Source of the DNA: Odontocerum albicorne
Lineage: Eukaryota > Arthropoda > Insecta > Trichoptera > Odontoceridae
Assembly (NCBI GenBank): GCA_949825065.1
Contig: OX463838.1
Location: forward strand, 3,202,251-3,266,250
DNA length: 64,000 nt
Direction of reading: 5' to 3'
Position 1 is the stretch's first letter, and each line of letters starts with the position of its first letter. Position numbers and translations under genes: made by a program. The notes below the pieces were generated by a model. It was not told the DNA's origin and did not search any database. It saw nothing but the letters and a program-made list of their open reading frames with translations. Shown in pieces: positions 51,728 to 62,053 of the stretch.

Positions 51728-52114
51728 ATACGTGGCACGCGTGCATTAACCTAATTTTCGGCGGTACGCTAATAAATTCAACTTATTTACGATTTTTTCC
51801 TTTCTTTAAAATGGTTTTAATTAAATTTCTTTGGCAGAAGCATTGTTTCTATACATTACTAATTGTATTTAATACGCTGTTCTTTTATATTTAAATAATA
51901 TTACATGTATCTGTATAGATAGGTGGTGCCACACATATGCTTTAGAAATATACTATAGCTTATTGTGACATCTATGGCAAATACGTGGCACGCGTGCATT
52001 ACTTAATTTCCGACGGAACGCTAATAAATTCAACTTATTTACGATTTTTTTTCTTTCTTAAAAATGGTTGGCAGAAGCATTGTATCTATACATTACTAAT
52101 TGTATTTAATACGT
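51728..52114. repeat. 240-bp tandem duplication
   Basis: CCAATACGTGGCACGCGTGC to ATTGTATTTAATACG occurs at about 51725-51885 and again at 51966-52113. The first copy continues to 51962; the second copy's continuation is split by an RTE-1 insertion and resumes at 53055. Confidence 0.85.
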
Positions 52115-53065
52115 TGTTCTTTTATCTTCTTCTTCCCCCTGGCTCCATCCCAACTCATTGTCTGCGATGACTGTTGGGTCAGCTTTCCTCGTCCTCAGGT
52201 TATATGCTCTTCTGTCCCGGACTATGTCCCCCAGGCCGTGCCTCTGTATCAGATTATCTTTTTGCACCACCCATGAATTCTTTGGTCTTCCCATGGTTGT
52301 TATTCGAGGAAGATCCATGGAGATTGCCTTGTTCACAATGTGATCGGGTGTTCTGCGTCCGACGAGACCATACCATCTCAATCGCATCTCCTCCATCTTA
52401 CTGTTGATGTCTGTAACACCTAGGCTTCCACGAATGCGTGAGCTTTTTATTTTGTCTCTTAGGGACACACCAGCTGACCATCTTAGCATGCGCATTTCAG
52501 CAGTTTCTAGTTGCCTGGAGTAAGAGTTATACATCGTCCAGCATTCGGAGCCATAGAGGAGTGCGGGTCTGACAATCGTTTGGTATACTTTTCCTTTTAA
52601 CTTTACTGGCATTTTCGGATCACATAGAACTCCCGTAATTGATCTAAACTTCATCCATCCCACACTAATTCTGTGTTACATCTGCTGGACATCCTCCATC
52701 GTTATGGATGAGTGACCCAAGATACTTAAAGGAGTCACAATTTGGTAATGTTTCTCCATCCATTTGTATTACGGGAGTTACAGCATTTGTGGTCTCAAAT
52801 GGTAGGTACAGATACTCTGTTTTCTTTCTACTCAGTCTCAATCCATTGTCCTCTAAGATTCTTCTCCACCTTTCCAGACTATTTTGCAGGTCTTTATGTG
52901 TTTCACTTATTAATACTATATTGTCTGCAAATAGTAGGATCTTTAGGAGACTGTTCATTTCCTGGTTAGTTAAATGAACAGTAGCGGACTGAGTCTCGAT
53001 CCTTGATGTACCCCCACTTTTATAGGAAATTCTGGTGAAGTTCCCGAAGTGCTCTGTTCTTTTAT
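52115..53065 (-). mobile_element. RTE-1 insertion c, longest copy
   Basis: The 11-bp duplication TGTTCTTTTAT lies at 52115-52125 and 53055-53065. The 929-bp insert (52126-53054) reaches further into the RT domain than the other copies. Confidence 0.95.
52130..53040 (-). pseudogene. RTE-1 RT and C-terminus, copy c
   Basis: In order on the minus strand: a VGVHQGS.LSPLLF-like RT motif (frameshifted), LLFADNIVLISE where the catalytic FADD is changed to FADN, SLERWRRILEDNGLRLSRKK, FKYLGSLI, a frame break near 52664, then the C-terminal frame 52663-52106 (185 codons) with DPKMPVKLKGKVYQTIVRPA, YGSECWTM and RLRWYGLVGRR. RTE-class RT; inactive through the FADN change, frameshifts and truncation. Confidence 0.9.
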
Positions 53066-53464
53066 ATTTCCTTTTAAATACGTTGTTCTTTCATATTTAA
53101 ATAATATTATGTTACATGCGTCTACCTGGCACATATACTCGTATATCATATGCTTTAAAAATATACTATAACTTATTGTGGCACTGTGATCGAATCATAT
53201 TTGAGATCCTTGTGATGTTGTGAGTAGTTAGTTTTGTTTTTCTAAAATATATGTATGAATAGAATATATTTAATTCGCTGGTGGTGAATCAGGGATTGTG
53301 CATACGTGTTTGTGCGTTATCTCCTCATTCATTCTTTTAAAACTGCTCAACTATTTCAATGTACGAGTATTACTGCCTAACTATTTCAATGTTGTTTCAA
53401 CTATTTCATTTCCCATTTGTCATTTTGTAAAATTTTGACTCCTTTGAGGTTTTTTTTTTTTCGT
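53066..53464. other. Resumed tandem duplication, then AT-rich
   Basis: 53066-53200 continues the duplicated segment interrupted by RTE-1. 53345-53415 holds three loose repeats of CAACTATTTCAATG. Confidence 0.5.
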
Positions 53465-53975
53465 TCTAGTTGACAGTTAACCTGAGGTGGTATATGTGGG
53501 TTTACTTTTTATTTTGTTTTCTGCCATACGTTTTTGTTTTTTTTAAATTATTTATTCTTTAATCTAGATATGCGGGGGTGTGGGATGGAAGCAACCCGAT
53601 GCCCTTACGGTCGGGCTCGCCCTACATTGTTATGTAGAGCGAGCCCGACCGCAAGGGTAATGTTTGTGGAATGAGCCCGGACCTTTTAATGTCTTCTCTC
53701 TTGAATGTATTTTTTTGTCATCTATTTATTTTCTGTGTGTTTTTTATATTCTTGTTCTACGTGTTCAAGAGGTGTCTGGTGTCCCCGTGGCTGGGTTCGC
53801 CCTATATTGGTGGGGTGTATCTTGGCCGAGGGAATGTTATTAGATGAGCCCAGACCTTTTGATAGCTTCTGTATTTAATGTATTATCTGCAATTTATGTG
53901 TTTTAGAAGTGTTATTTAAATATATTTTGTACACACTATGTTGCTGTCAATAAACCCATATTTATTTATTTATTT
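53465..53975 (+). mobile_element. LINE-G 3' region, copy 2, with internal inversion
   Basis: Colinear with 44170-44690 except at 53628-53657, where an inverted copy of the preceding 26 bp replaces the normal sequence. It ends AATAAACCCATATTTATTTA. Confidence 0.7.
53602..53657. repeat. 26-bp hairpin within LINE-G
   Basis: Left arm 53602-53627 (CCCTTACGGTCGGGCTCGCC and CTACAT) and right arm 53632-53657 are reverse complements at 24 of 26 positions with a 4-base loop. Confidence 0.95.
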
Positions 53976-54357
53976 AATTAACAACTTTATTCAGCAGTAA
54001 ATTAAAGAGCTGGATAAAAATGCTATTTTCCATGTACACATGTTTATTAAAGTATTTATATGTATATAAAAAATTCTATTTAAATTGAATGATATCATGA
54101 ATGAACCAGAACCGTTTTAGAAAATAAAAGCAGATTTCTCACAATAGCATCTAGGTAACAACTTAAAAATATTGTAAGTAACAGCGATAAGCGCACAAAA
54201 GTTCTACATATTTCGTAGAATGTGTAGGAAAATATTGCATGATAGAAAAAAATAATAAGGATATTGGAAATAATGAATATTGGAAGAAGATAAAATTTTT
54301 AAGCTAAAGTTAAAAGTTTTGATTGTTTTTTTTTTTTGGAAAAAAATAATAGTATTA
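53976..54357. other. No gene seen
   Basis: AT-rich, no recognised feature. Confidence 0.35.
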
Positions 54358-54665
54358 TTTTATTTATTTAACACTTTTATTGCAAATACAGTCTGGCGGG
54401 CTTATTGCCAGGTGGTCACATAAATCATTCAAATGACTATCCATCCCCACGAAATCCATAAACATATACGTGAGCACATGCCCACGAACCCCACAAAGAC
54501 GGACAGTCACCCGAACATTATTTTTCATATAAAGTGAGATATCATCAATCAAAAGGAAATGAAGGGATGGTGGAGAAAAAGGAAAAGAAAAATCAGGAAT
54601 AAAACACGTTATTTTACTGACTAGAAATTAAAAGGGTTTTCAGTCGCTTCTTAAAACAGTCGCTT
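54358..54665 (-). mobile_element. LINE-D 3' end, minus copy
   Basis: It starts on + with TTTTATTTATTTAACACTTT and matches the reverse complement of 27290-27590 closely. Only 3' untranslated sequence plus the last codons remain. Confidence 0.8.
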
Positions 54666-54824
54666 CTTATTTTACGGATAAGAATGTAGTAAAAAAGACA
54701 GATGTTTGGAAAAATGCCAAAAAAAAAACGAAGCATGACAAAAATCTAAATAAATAAATTTAAAAATCTTAAAAATGGGAATGTGTTGTGTTATTGAATT
54801 ACACTGTCGTAATATAGAGTAAAA
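54666..54824. other. No gene seen
   Basis: AT-rich spacer. Confidence 0.35.
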
Positions 54825-55020
54825 CCTAGTGGTTTTATTGCCATGGGGTAATATCTTCCTGCCAGCCAGAAATATTATACCATATGTTAAAGATACCTTA
54901 AGGGAAAACCACCTGGAATCCTTTTTTAAAAAAAATGGGTTCCAATGAGAATCGAATCCGCAACCTCCAGGCTGTGAGACAAGCATCCTACTAACTTGGT
55001 CACGGAGGTCGTCGAAAGTA
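54825..55020 (-). mobile_element. SINE, minus strand, full length
   Basis: The reverse complement has the head CGACCTCCGTGACCAAGTTA, B box GGATTCGATTCTCATTGG, body ATTTTTTTTAAAAAAGGATT and the tail CATGGCAATAAAACCACTAG. Confidence 0.75.
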
Positions 55021-55479
55021 TTGTATGAACATGATCCACTTGAAAGGTATATTCCAGGATGGAAAGAAATGAAAATATATTCTCTCAGTTTTTATAAAAA
55101 TAGACTTTCAATGCAATCCAGTCAGCATTGGAAACAGGGTATGATAGTTAATATAAAAAATTGACCAGGAAAAAAATGTATAAAAAATTACAGCTGCAGA
55201 GGTGATGAAAAAGGATATTTCGAAGTATTCAAATGAGGTGTATTAAGTTAACCCTTTGACCCTGCATCATCAATATTCATAACTATATGTGATGCCATTA
55301 TAAATGAAATAAATTATTCCTACGAGATCCAAATCTAAATTCAATTCCATCAAAATGCTACAGCTGAATTTTCAACGTTTAACTTATGAAAAGATTTGTT
55401 TATTCCCCTCTTCCCTCGTAAACAGAACCGCTACATAACACTTAGAGATATCAGGTCAATAAATAAATTATGTATTATT
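55021..55479. other. No gene seen
   Basis: AT-rich, no recognised feature. Confidence 0.35.
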
Positions 55480-56030
55480 TATAGTTAAGGCATTAACATT
55501 GTGAAGGTTTAAATACATTCCAATTTGTTTTATCAAACACTTTTATGTGCTGAGTGTGATAATTTCTATACTTAAAGAAAAACAGGAAGATCTTTTAAAA
55601 AGAGATTTCGCTAACACAAAACCGCCTTAACAAATCCTCTAATTTATTCTCAAATGGCTAATCATTGTCTCCGTGAAAACAACACATTTTCTATCGACGA
55701 TGCCAAATTTTTACAAATCGGTAGTGACGGAAATAAATTGTACAGATTAGAGGCCCTAGAAATTTCTAAGTCAGTGGATCGAGGTGAACATCTGTCAAAC
55801 ACATATATCCCAAGAAAATCTTCGCTGCTCTCTGAGATTGTCTCATCTCTCCCTCCACCCCCAGTCCCTAACTCGAATGTTTACCATTAGAAGCGTGCAT
55901 CTCGGTACCAGTTCGAACATAATTCAGTTTTGTTTGTGCTCTCTTGACGATGAGGCGAAAGCCTTGAAACCGGGAGGGTTATACCGTTACAAAAAGTGGT
56001 ATAAACAGTGTTTGATATAACAAATAACAA
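55480..56030 (+). mobile_element. Penelope-like element with both ends, plus copy
   Basis: An inverted outer arm (ATTTATAGTTAAGGCATTAA to TTTATCAAACAC) is followed by the endonuclease codons, the 3' region and a plus arm with a hammerhead-like core (55939-55978) and GTTACAAAAAGTGG. It has the same layout as 24885-25385. The core has UUGACGA in place of CUGACGA. Confidence 0.75.
55545..55890 (+). pseudogene. PLE GIY-YIG endonuclease C-terminal fragment, copy 3
   Basis: The reading CAECDNFYT, stop, then RKTGRSFKKRF, then ALTNPLIYSQMANHC and ENNTFSIDDAKFLQIGSDGN, ends at 55888-55890. The YVG motif is damaged by the stop and a missing codon. Same family as 23134 and 25000. Confidence 0.7.
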
Positions 56031-56129
56031 AAGCATTGAGGTCGTTCTCGGTCACTATCATTTTATTAGAATACAGAAGTCCAAATATATTTTCCTTCGA
56101 TTTTTATATGCCTCATGAGTTTTATTTTA

Positions 56130-56505
56130 ATATTTTATCCACTTTGCACGGATTTCTCCTGTTACACAAAGATGATCTGCTTCTAAAGTTAGCTCATTCG
56201 TTAGGAATAATATCAGCCAGGATTCTTCTCATACTGCTAGACGGTACCGAGAATATATCAACAGTGTCATTCAGTTGGTTCAATATCTCTATACCACGCG
56301 TGACTGAGTGTTTAGCCATGATATTCGTCCTGTAAGTTGGTATATAGAACAGAAGGTGATTCCTTGGACGGCTATATTTATTAGGTACATATAAAATTAG
56401 TGCTTCTAGAATCGCGGGATTGTTAAAGCCACCTTGATAACCGTTACTAGGAATATCGCAATGGATTCTTGCCTTCTGTTTAACAATCTAGCGGGGTTAT
56501 TAACC
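56130..56505 (-). pseudogene. LINE-H RT C-terminal fragment, copy 2
   Basis: The minus-strand reading HCDIPSNGYQGGFNNPAILE, ALILYVPNKYSRPRNHLLFY, IPTYRTNIMAKHSVTRGIEI, then LNQLND and FSVPSSSMRRIL is a non-LTR polyprotein C-terminus (GGF....L..L.LY.P.R..R.R-type), R1/CR1-like. It is open for about 115 codons. Confidence 0.7.
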
Positions 56506-56534
56506 GGAGTTGTTCTTTAACACGTAAGAAATTA

Positions 56535-56660
56535 TAAATATTGAATAACTGGGGTTAAACATCCTTGTTCGACCCCTTCTGTGATATTATACCACACAGT
56601 CAAGGCACCATTCACTCTAATCCTTGCTCTATTTTCAGCATAATATACTGCGTACTTACT
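56535..56660 (-). pseudogene. RTE-type RT core fragment
   Basis: The minus-strand reading RARIRVNGALTVWYNITEGV followed by EQGCLTP matches RT motif 4 (V.QGC.LSP) of RTE-class elements, with SP reduced. It is short and truncated on both sides. Confidence 0.55.
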
Positions 56661-56746
56661 TATATACAAGTATGTCATTTCATTAATCACAGAAATATAT
56701 ATGTACGTGCACTTGACTTTTTTTTTAAATTTTACTTGTACGAGCA

Positions 56747-57587
56747 TTCGAGGGTCATCCAGAAACTAAGGTTACAATGGCTCCGGAGGCCGGGGGAATT
56801 TTTTTGTTTCAAAGTTAGTGCACCTGACGTGTAGAAGGGATCCTAACGGTCAGTTTGTTTGGTCCCGCGTGTTTGTCGGTTATTTGGTTCAGTCACAGTA
56901 AATTCTTCCGATGGAGAGGTCGTCATGCGCTCCCGCCAACTCTCATCCATGCGAGACTCGCGCGGTCATCAACTTTTTGACTTTGCAGAACAATACCGCC
57001 GTAAATATCCATCGGAAGCTCGTGGAAGTTTATGGTAGTGATGTGATGAGTTGACAACATGTCACGAAGTGGGTTAGGTTTTTCAGAGAAGGCCGTACTG
57101 ATACTCACGACGAGGCAAGACATTGATTTCTGACGAATTTGTGCAAAACATTGAAGAACAAGTGCGAAATGATCGCAATGTTACGCTTGACGACCTTCAC
57201 GAAGAATTTTCTGACATTTTTCGAAGTCTCCTTGGTAATATTGTGTCGGAAAAACTTGGTTACAAGAAGTTGTGTGCAAGATGGGTGCCCAGAATGCTCA
57301 CACCGGAGCACCGTCAGAATTGCGTGACCGCCGCGCGTGAATTTTTGGATCGTTTTGCACAGGAGGGAGAAGCTTTTCTGGACTCTATCGTGACGGGGGA
57401 TGAGACGTGGGTGTGTCACTACACCCCAACAATTTTCGAACGATCAGGAGGTCGAGAAAGCTGTGAAGAAGTGGCTGAAAGAGCTGGCGGCGGAGGTCTA
57501 TGACACTGGCATACAAAATGTATCGATCTCTTAAGGGAACCTACATTCTGTAAATGTTGTAAAATTACTTTCTGGATGACCCTCGTA
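56747..57587 (+). mobile_element. mariner element 2, internally deleted
   Basis: 837 bp bounded by CGAGGGTCATCCAGAAACTA and (inverted) CGAGGGTCATCCAGAAAGTA, 19 of 20 identical. It belongs to a different mariner subfamily from elements 1, 3 and 4. Confidence 0.9.
56911..57534 (+). pseudogene. mariner transposase, D1 kept, D2-D3 deleted
   Basis: It begins MERSSCAPANSH, with one TGA (57049-57051) in the DNA-binding part and a frameshift near 57122, then the long open part 57123-57503. That holds the linker, the LTPEHRQNC motif and DSIVTGDETWVCHY with the first catalytic Asp. Right after HYTP the central catalytic region is deleted, and the C-terminal SNDQEVEKAVKKWLKELA continues in another frame. 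Inactive. Confidence 0.9.
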
Positions 57588-57639
57588 TTATATATAAAAA
57601 CATCTGATCGGCGTATCTTTCTTCGCCTAAAAATGTATT

Positions 57640-57864
57640 TGAACCATTTTACATATTCGTTTCATCCTTTTTCTTTTCTCTTCATATCAAACTGTTTCCA
57701 TATCGTTTGCTTACTACCTTCAGTAACCTAATATCTTGGCAATTACCACATTCCATTCTAGCGCTTTTTGCTTTGTATAACATAACTATATTTGCCCTCC
57801 AATCTTCTGGTACACGAATATATTCGCAATACTTTTTCAATCCTCCTTCTTTAATCAATTTAAA
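57640..57864 (-). pseudogene. RTE-type RT N-terminal segment
   Basis: The minus-strand reading LKKYCEYIRVPEDWRANIVM, LYKAKSARMECGNCQDIRLL and SKRYG matches the VPEDW....I...K...R..C.NYRGI.LL..V.K.Y segment at the start of RTE-class RT domains. It is open for about 60 codons and cut at its 5' side by the 26-bp satellite. Confidence 0.7.
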
Positions 57865-58375
57865 TTGTTTGATGGTAGGTAATAGTTAAATTGTTTGATG
57901 GTAGGAAATATTTCATTTGATGGTAGGAAATAGTTAAATTGTTTGATGGTAGGAAATAGTTAAATTGTTTGATGGTAGGAAATATTTCATTTGATGGTAG
58001 GAAATAGTTAAATTGTTTGATGTTAGGAAATATTTCATTTGATGGTAGGAAATAATTAAATTGTTTGATGGTAGGAAAAAGTTAAATTGTTTGATGGTAG
58101 GAAATAGTTAAATTGTTTGATGGTAGGAAATAGTTACATTGTTTGATGGTAGAAAATAGTTAAATTCTTTGATGGTAGGAAATACTTAAATTGTTTGATG
58201 GTAGAAAATAGTTAAATTGTTTGATGGTAGGAAATAGTTAAATTCTTTGATGGTAGGAAATAGTTCAATTGTTTGATGGTAGGAAATAGTTAAATTCTTT
58301 GATGGTAGGAAATATTTCATTTGATGGTAGGAAATAGTTAAATTGTTTGATGGTAGGAAATATTTCATTTATTTA
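57865..58375. repeat. 26-bp satellite with short variants, about 20 units
   Basis: The unit AAATTGTTTGATGGTAGGAA then ATAGTT alternates with a short form (ATTTCATTTGATGGTAGGAA). Open frames through it are periodicity artefacts. Confidence 0.95.
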
Positions 58376-58799
58376 TTCTTTTATTTCTAACCTCTCCATT
58401 AGCTCGGTCATTAAATCATTATTTTTCGTCATTTTCGGAAATCGTCAAATTCCTCAATCACATGTTAAAAGATAAAATTTTACTATCTTATCCAGATAAG
58501 GAATAAAACATCAGATGTATACTTGATGAGGTGCCAAACATGATAATTTCAATACGTTGATGAATTTGCCTATCAGTTTCGGCCTTCCAAGTCATTTACA
58601 TTGTTAATGTACTGTTAAACTTATCGGCTATGTTTTTTTTGTAACAAAAAAAAAAACAATCTTTGAAAGCAAACAGTGTTCTCGAAAATTTTGCATATTT
58701 TTAGTCGACAGATATGCAAAATTTTATATTAATAAAATACAAGAAAAAAACGAGAACTTTTTTTAGAAACTAATACGTTATTTATTCGCTTCAAGTGAT
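58376..58799. other. No gene seen
   Basis: AT-rich, no recognised feature. Confidence 0.35.
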
Positions 58800-59075
58800 C
58801 GGTGTAGTATTAAATATATAATTATTTAGATATTGATTATTACTTAATATTATATGTAGTATTAAATATATAATTATTTAGATATTGATTATTACTTAAT
58901 ATTATATGTAGTATTAAATATATAATTATTTAGATATTGTTTATTACTTAATATTATATGTAGTATTAAATATATAATTTTTTAGATAATGATTATTACT
59001 TAATATTACCTATATGTAGTATTAAATATATAATTATTTAGATATTGATTATTACTTAATATTATATGATTATTT
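58800..59075. repeat. 52-bp AT-rich tandem array, five units
   Basis: The unit GTAGTATTAAATATATAATT, ATTTAGATATTGATTATTAC, TTAATATTATAT is nearly identical between copies, with one 4-bp insertion near 59012. Confidence 0.95.
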
Positions 59076-59154
59076 ATAAATTATTTTTAAAGCATGTTCA
59101 GTATTTTTTTTTAAATGTTTATTTTTATTAGAGACTACGTAAGTTTTTGCAAAA
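59076..59154. other. No gene seen
   Basis: Short AT-rich spacer. Confidence 0.3.
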
Positions 59155-60372
59155 ATTATCCAACCCTTACTTAAGGAAACATTATCCAACCCTTACTTAA
59201 GGAAACATTATTATCCAACCCTTATTTGATGATTGTCCGTCTTTGTGGGGTTCGTGGTGAGATATGTTCACGTGTGTTTATGGATTTCGTGGGGATAAAT
59301 AGTCATTTGAATGATTTATGCGACCACGTAACTTACTTCATTTACTTTTTTCTGGCTGGAGTGAAAGAGATTGCCGCCTTGCAATAAACCCACCAGATTG
59401 TATTTGCATTAAATTTGTTAAATAAATAAATAAGGAAACATTATTCAACCCTTACTTAAGGAAACATTATCCAACCCATACTTAAGGAAACATTATCCAG
59501 CCCTAACTTAAGGAAACATTATCCAACTATTACTTAAGGAAACATTATCCAACCCTTACTTAAGGAAACATTATCCAACCCTTACTTGATGATATCTCAC
59601 TTTATATGCAAAATAATATTCGGGTGATTGCCCGTCTTTGTGGGGTTCGTGGTGAGATATGCTCACGTGTGTGTTTATGGATTTCGTGGGGATAAATAGT
59701 CATTTGAATGATTTATGCGACCACGTAACTTACTTCATTTACTTTTTTCTGGCTGGAGTGAAAGAGATTGCCGCCTGGCAATAAACCCACCAGATTGTAT
59801 TTGCATTAAATTTGTTAAATAAATAAATAAGGAAACATTATTCAACCCTTACTTAAGGAAACATTATCCAACCCATACTTAAGGAAACATTATCCAGCCC
59901 TAACTTAAGGAAACATTATCCAACTATTACTTAAGGAAACATTATCCAACCCTTACTTAAGGAAACATTATCCAACCCTTACTTGATGATATCTCACTTT
60001 ATATGCAAAATAATATTCGGGTGATTGCCCGTCTTTGTGGGGTTCGTGGTGAGATATGCTCACGTGTGTGTTTATGGATTTCGTGGGGATAGATAGTCAT
60101 TTGAATGATTTATGCGACCACGTAACTTGCTTCATTTACTTTTGTCTGGGTGGTTAGGAGAGATTTCCGCCTGGCAATAAGCCCGCCAGATTGTATTTTC
60201 AATAAAAGTGTTAAATAAATAAACAAGGAAACATTATTCAACCCTTACTTAAGGAAACATTATTCAAGTTATTCAACCCATACTTAAGGAAACATTATCC
60301 AACCCATGCTTAAGGAAACATTATCCACCCCTTACTTAAGGAAACATTATCCAACCCTTACTTAAGGAAGCT
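59155..60372. repeat. Mosaic satellite: 26-bp unit plus captured LINE-D tails
   Basis: The basic unit is GGAAACATTATCCAACCCTT then ACTTAA. Three LINE-D tail segments (59222-59430, 59585-59827, 59983-60225) are embedded in the array. 59431-59827 and 59828-60224 are close copies with a 397-bp period, a higher-order repeat that includes one LINE-D tail plus six 26-bp units. Confidence 0.95.
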
Positions 60373-60962
60373 TTAATTTATTTTTTACGGACTTACCATA
60401 TATGGAGGGAATAAAAGGAAATTGAATTGAAATGATACGTTTTATCGTCTTCATATTTTTGTCAAGTTTGTTCTATTCAATTTAAAGCTAGACTAAAGAA
60501 TATTTCTGCGTTGGCAACTTAATGTACTCGTATATATCATATGTATTATTTTACATCAGTTGTTTTATTGTAGTCATCAAGCTACCAACTTTTCCTAACA
60601 GGCTGGGGAATCAGTATGGACACTTTATAGACCTGTTTTTCACTCTCCTTGAACTCGTGTGAATTGGTTTGGTAGACGATTTTTCTTGACTCTAGTATTT
60701 CCACGAATGCAAAGTAATGATTTTTCAGAAATTTCAATTTTTATAACTAATTATTATTCAGAATATTTATTTATAATACCTTATACGAGTATATATAAAA
60801 TAAAATATAATATTGTATCTCCTAGTACAGGTTGTAATAGATTTGTAAATAAAATTAAAAAAAAAATATTGATTTAGAAAACGATATTATTTAAAATACG
60901 AGTATATTTCCAATAAGCTGTAATAGTCAATTTGACTATTAAAAATGAACCTGTGTATTTTT
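60373..60962. other. No gene seen
   Basis: AT-rich, with a short chance frame at 60659. Confidence 0.35.
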
Positions 60963-61772
60963 TTTATTGAACTTTTATCTTCTCCCTGGCTCCATCCCAA
61001 CTCACTATCTGCGAAGACTGTTGGGGTCAGCTCTCCTAGTCCTCAGGTTGTATGCTCTGCATCAGGTTATCTTTTTGCACCACCCATGAATTCTTTGGTC
61101 TTCCTCTGGTTGTTATTCGAGGAAGATCCATGGAGATTGCCTGGTTCACAATGTGATCGGGTGCTTTGCGTCCAACGTGCCTATACCATCTCAATCGCCT
61201 CACCTCCATCTTACTGTTGATGTCTGTAACACCTAGGCTTCCACGAATGCGTGAACTTTTTATTTTGTCTCTTAGGGACACACCAGCTGACCATCTTAGC
61301 ATGCGCATTTCAGCAGTTTCTAGTTGCCTAGAGTAAGAGTTATACATCGTCCAGCATTCGGCGCTATAGAGGAGTGCGGGTCTGACAATCGTTTGGTATA
61401 CTTTTCCTTTTAACTTTACTGGCATTTTCGGATCACATAGAACTCCCGTCATTGATCTAAACTTCATCCATCCCACACTAATTCTTTGTGTTACATCTGC
61501 TGCACATCCTCCATCGCTGTAGATGAGTGACCCAAGATACTTAAAGGAGTCACAATTTGGTAATGTTTCTTCATCCATTTGCATTACGAGAGTGACAGCA
61601 TTTGTGTTTTTGAATGGTAGGTACAGATACTCTGTTTTCTTTCTACTCAGTTTCAATCCATTGTCCTCCAAGATTCTTCTCCACCTTTCCAGACTATTTT
61701 TCAGGTCTTCATGTTTTTCACTTATTAATACGATATCGTCTCCAAATAGGAGGATCTTTATTGAACTTTTAT
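60963..61772 (-). mobile_element. RTE-1 insertion d, perfect 16-bp duplication
   Basis: TTTATTGAACTTTTAT flanks the 778-bp insert (60979-61756) at 60963-60978 and 61757-61772. The perfect duplication and a single open frame through the insert make it the youngest-looking copy. Confidence 0.95.
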
Positions 61773-61797
61773 ATTTAGCACTAAATCCCAAATTCAT
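61036..61797 (-). pseudogene. RTE-1 RT end and C-terminus, copy d, fused to flank codons
   Basis: 253 open codons. The first 12 (MNLGFSAKYKSS) and the next few lie in host flank and target duplication; RTE-1 starts at the catalytic box FGDDIVLISE (FADD with A to G). Then SLERWRRILEDNGLKLSRKK, FKYLGSLI, DPKMPVKLKGKVYQTIVRPA, MRMLRWSAGVSLRDKIKSS and RGRPKNSW. It ends early at 61036 by a deletion relative to copy b. 5'-truncated, so not autonomous. Confidence 0.9.
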
Positions 61798-62053
61798 AGT
61801 CTACCTTCAACACTTAATACAAAATCTCAAGTTTTTTACTGAAGAAATCTGTGTTTAAAGTTTCGTAAAAAAATAGTGACTTCTTCACATAAGTAAATAA
61901 TAGCACATGAGTTCTAATAAAATAAATTTCAAGGATAGAACTAATCGATTAGAAATTATTATTAAATAACTAGATTACTCGTATTTCAATACGGGTTTGT
62001 GGGATTATCTAAGAAAGTTAAAGATATTTTACTATACCATGAACGTAACATAC
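61773..62053. other. No gene seen
   Basis: AT-rich spacer. Confidence 0.35.

Noticed and set aside
57123..57503. Functional transposase gene
   Set aside because: The open 126-codon frame contains only the linker and first catalytic Asp; D2 and D3 are deleted and the N-terminal part is out of frame.
58186..58368. Open frame of repeated LTISYHQ-type segments
   Set aside because: Produced by translating the 26-bp satellite (period near 27); not a repeat protein.
61523..61858. 111-codon plus-strand frame
   Set aside because: Antisense of the RTE-1 copy d RT end.
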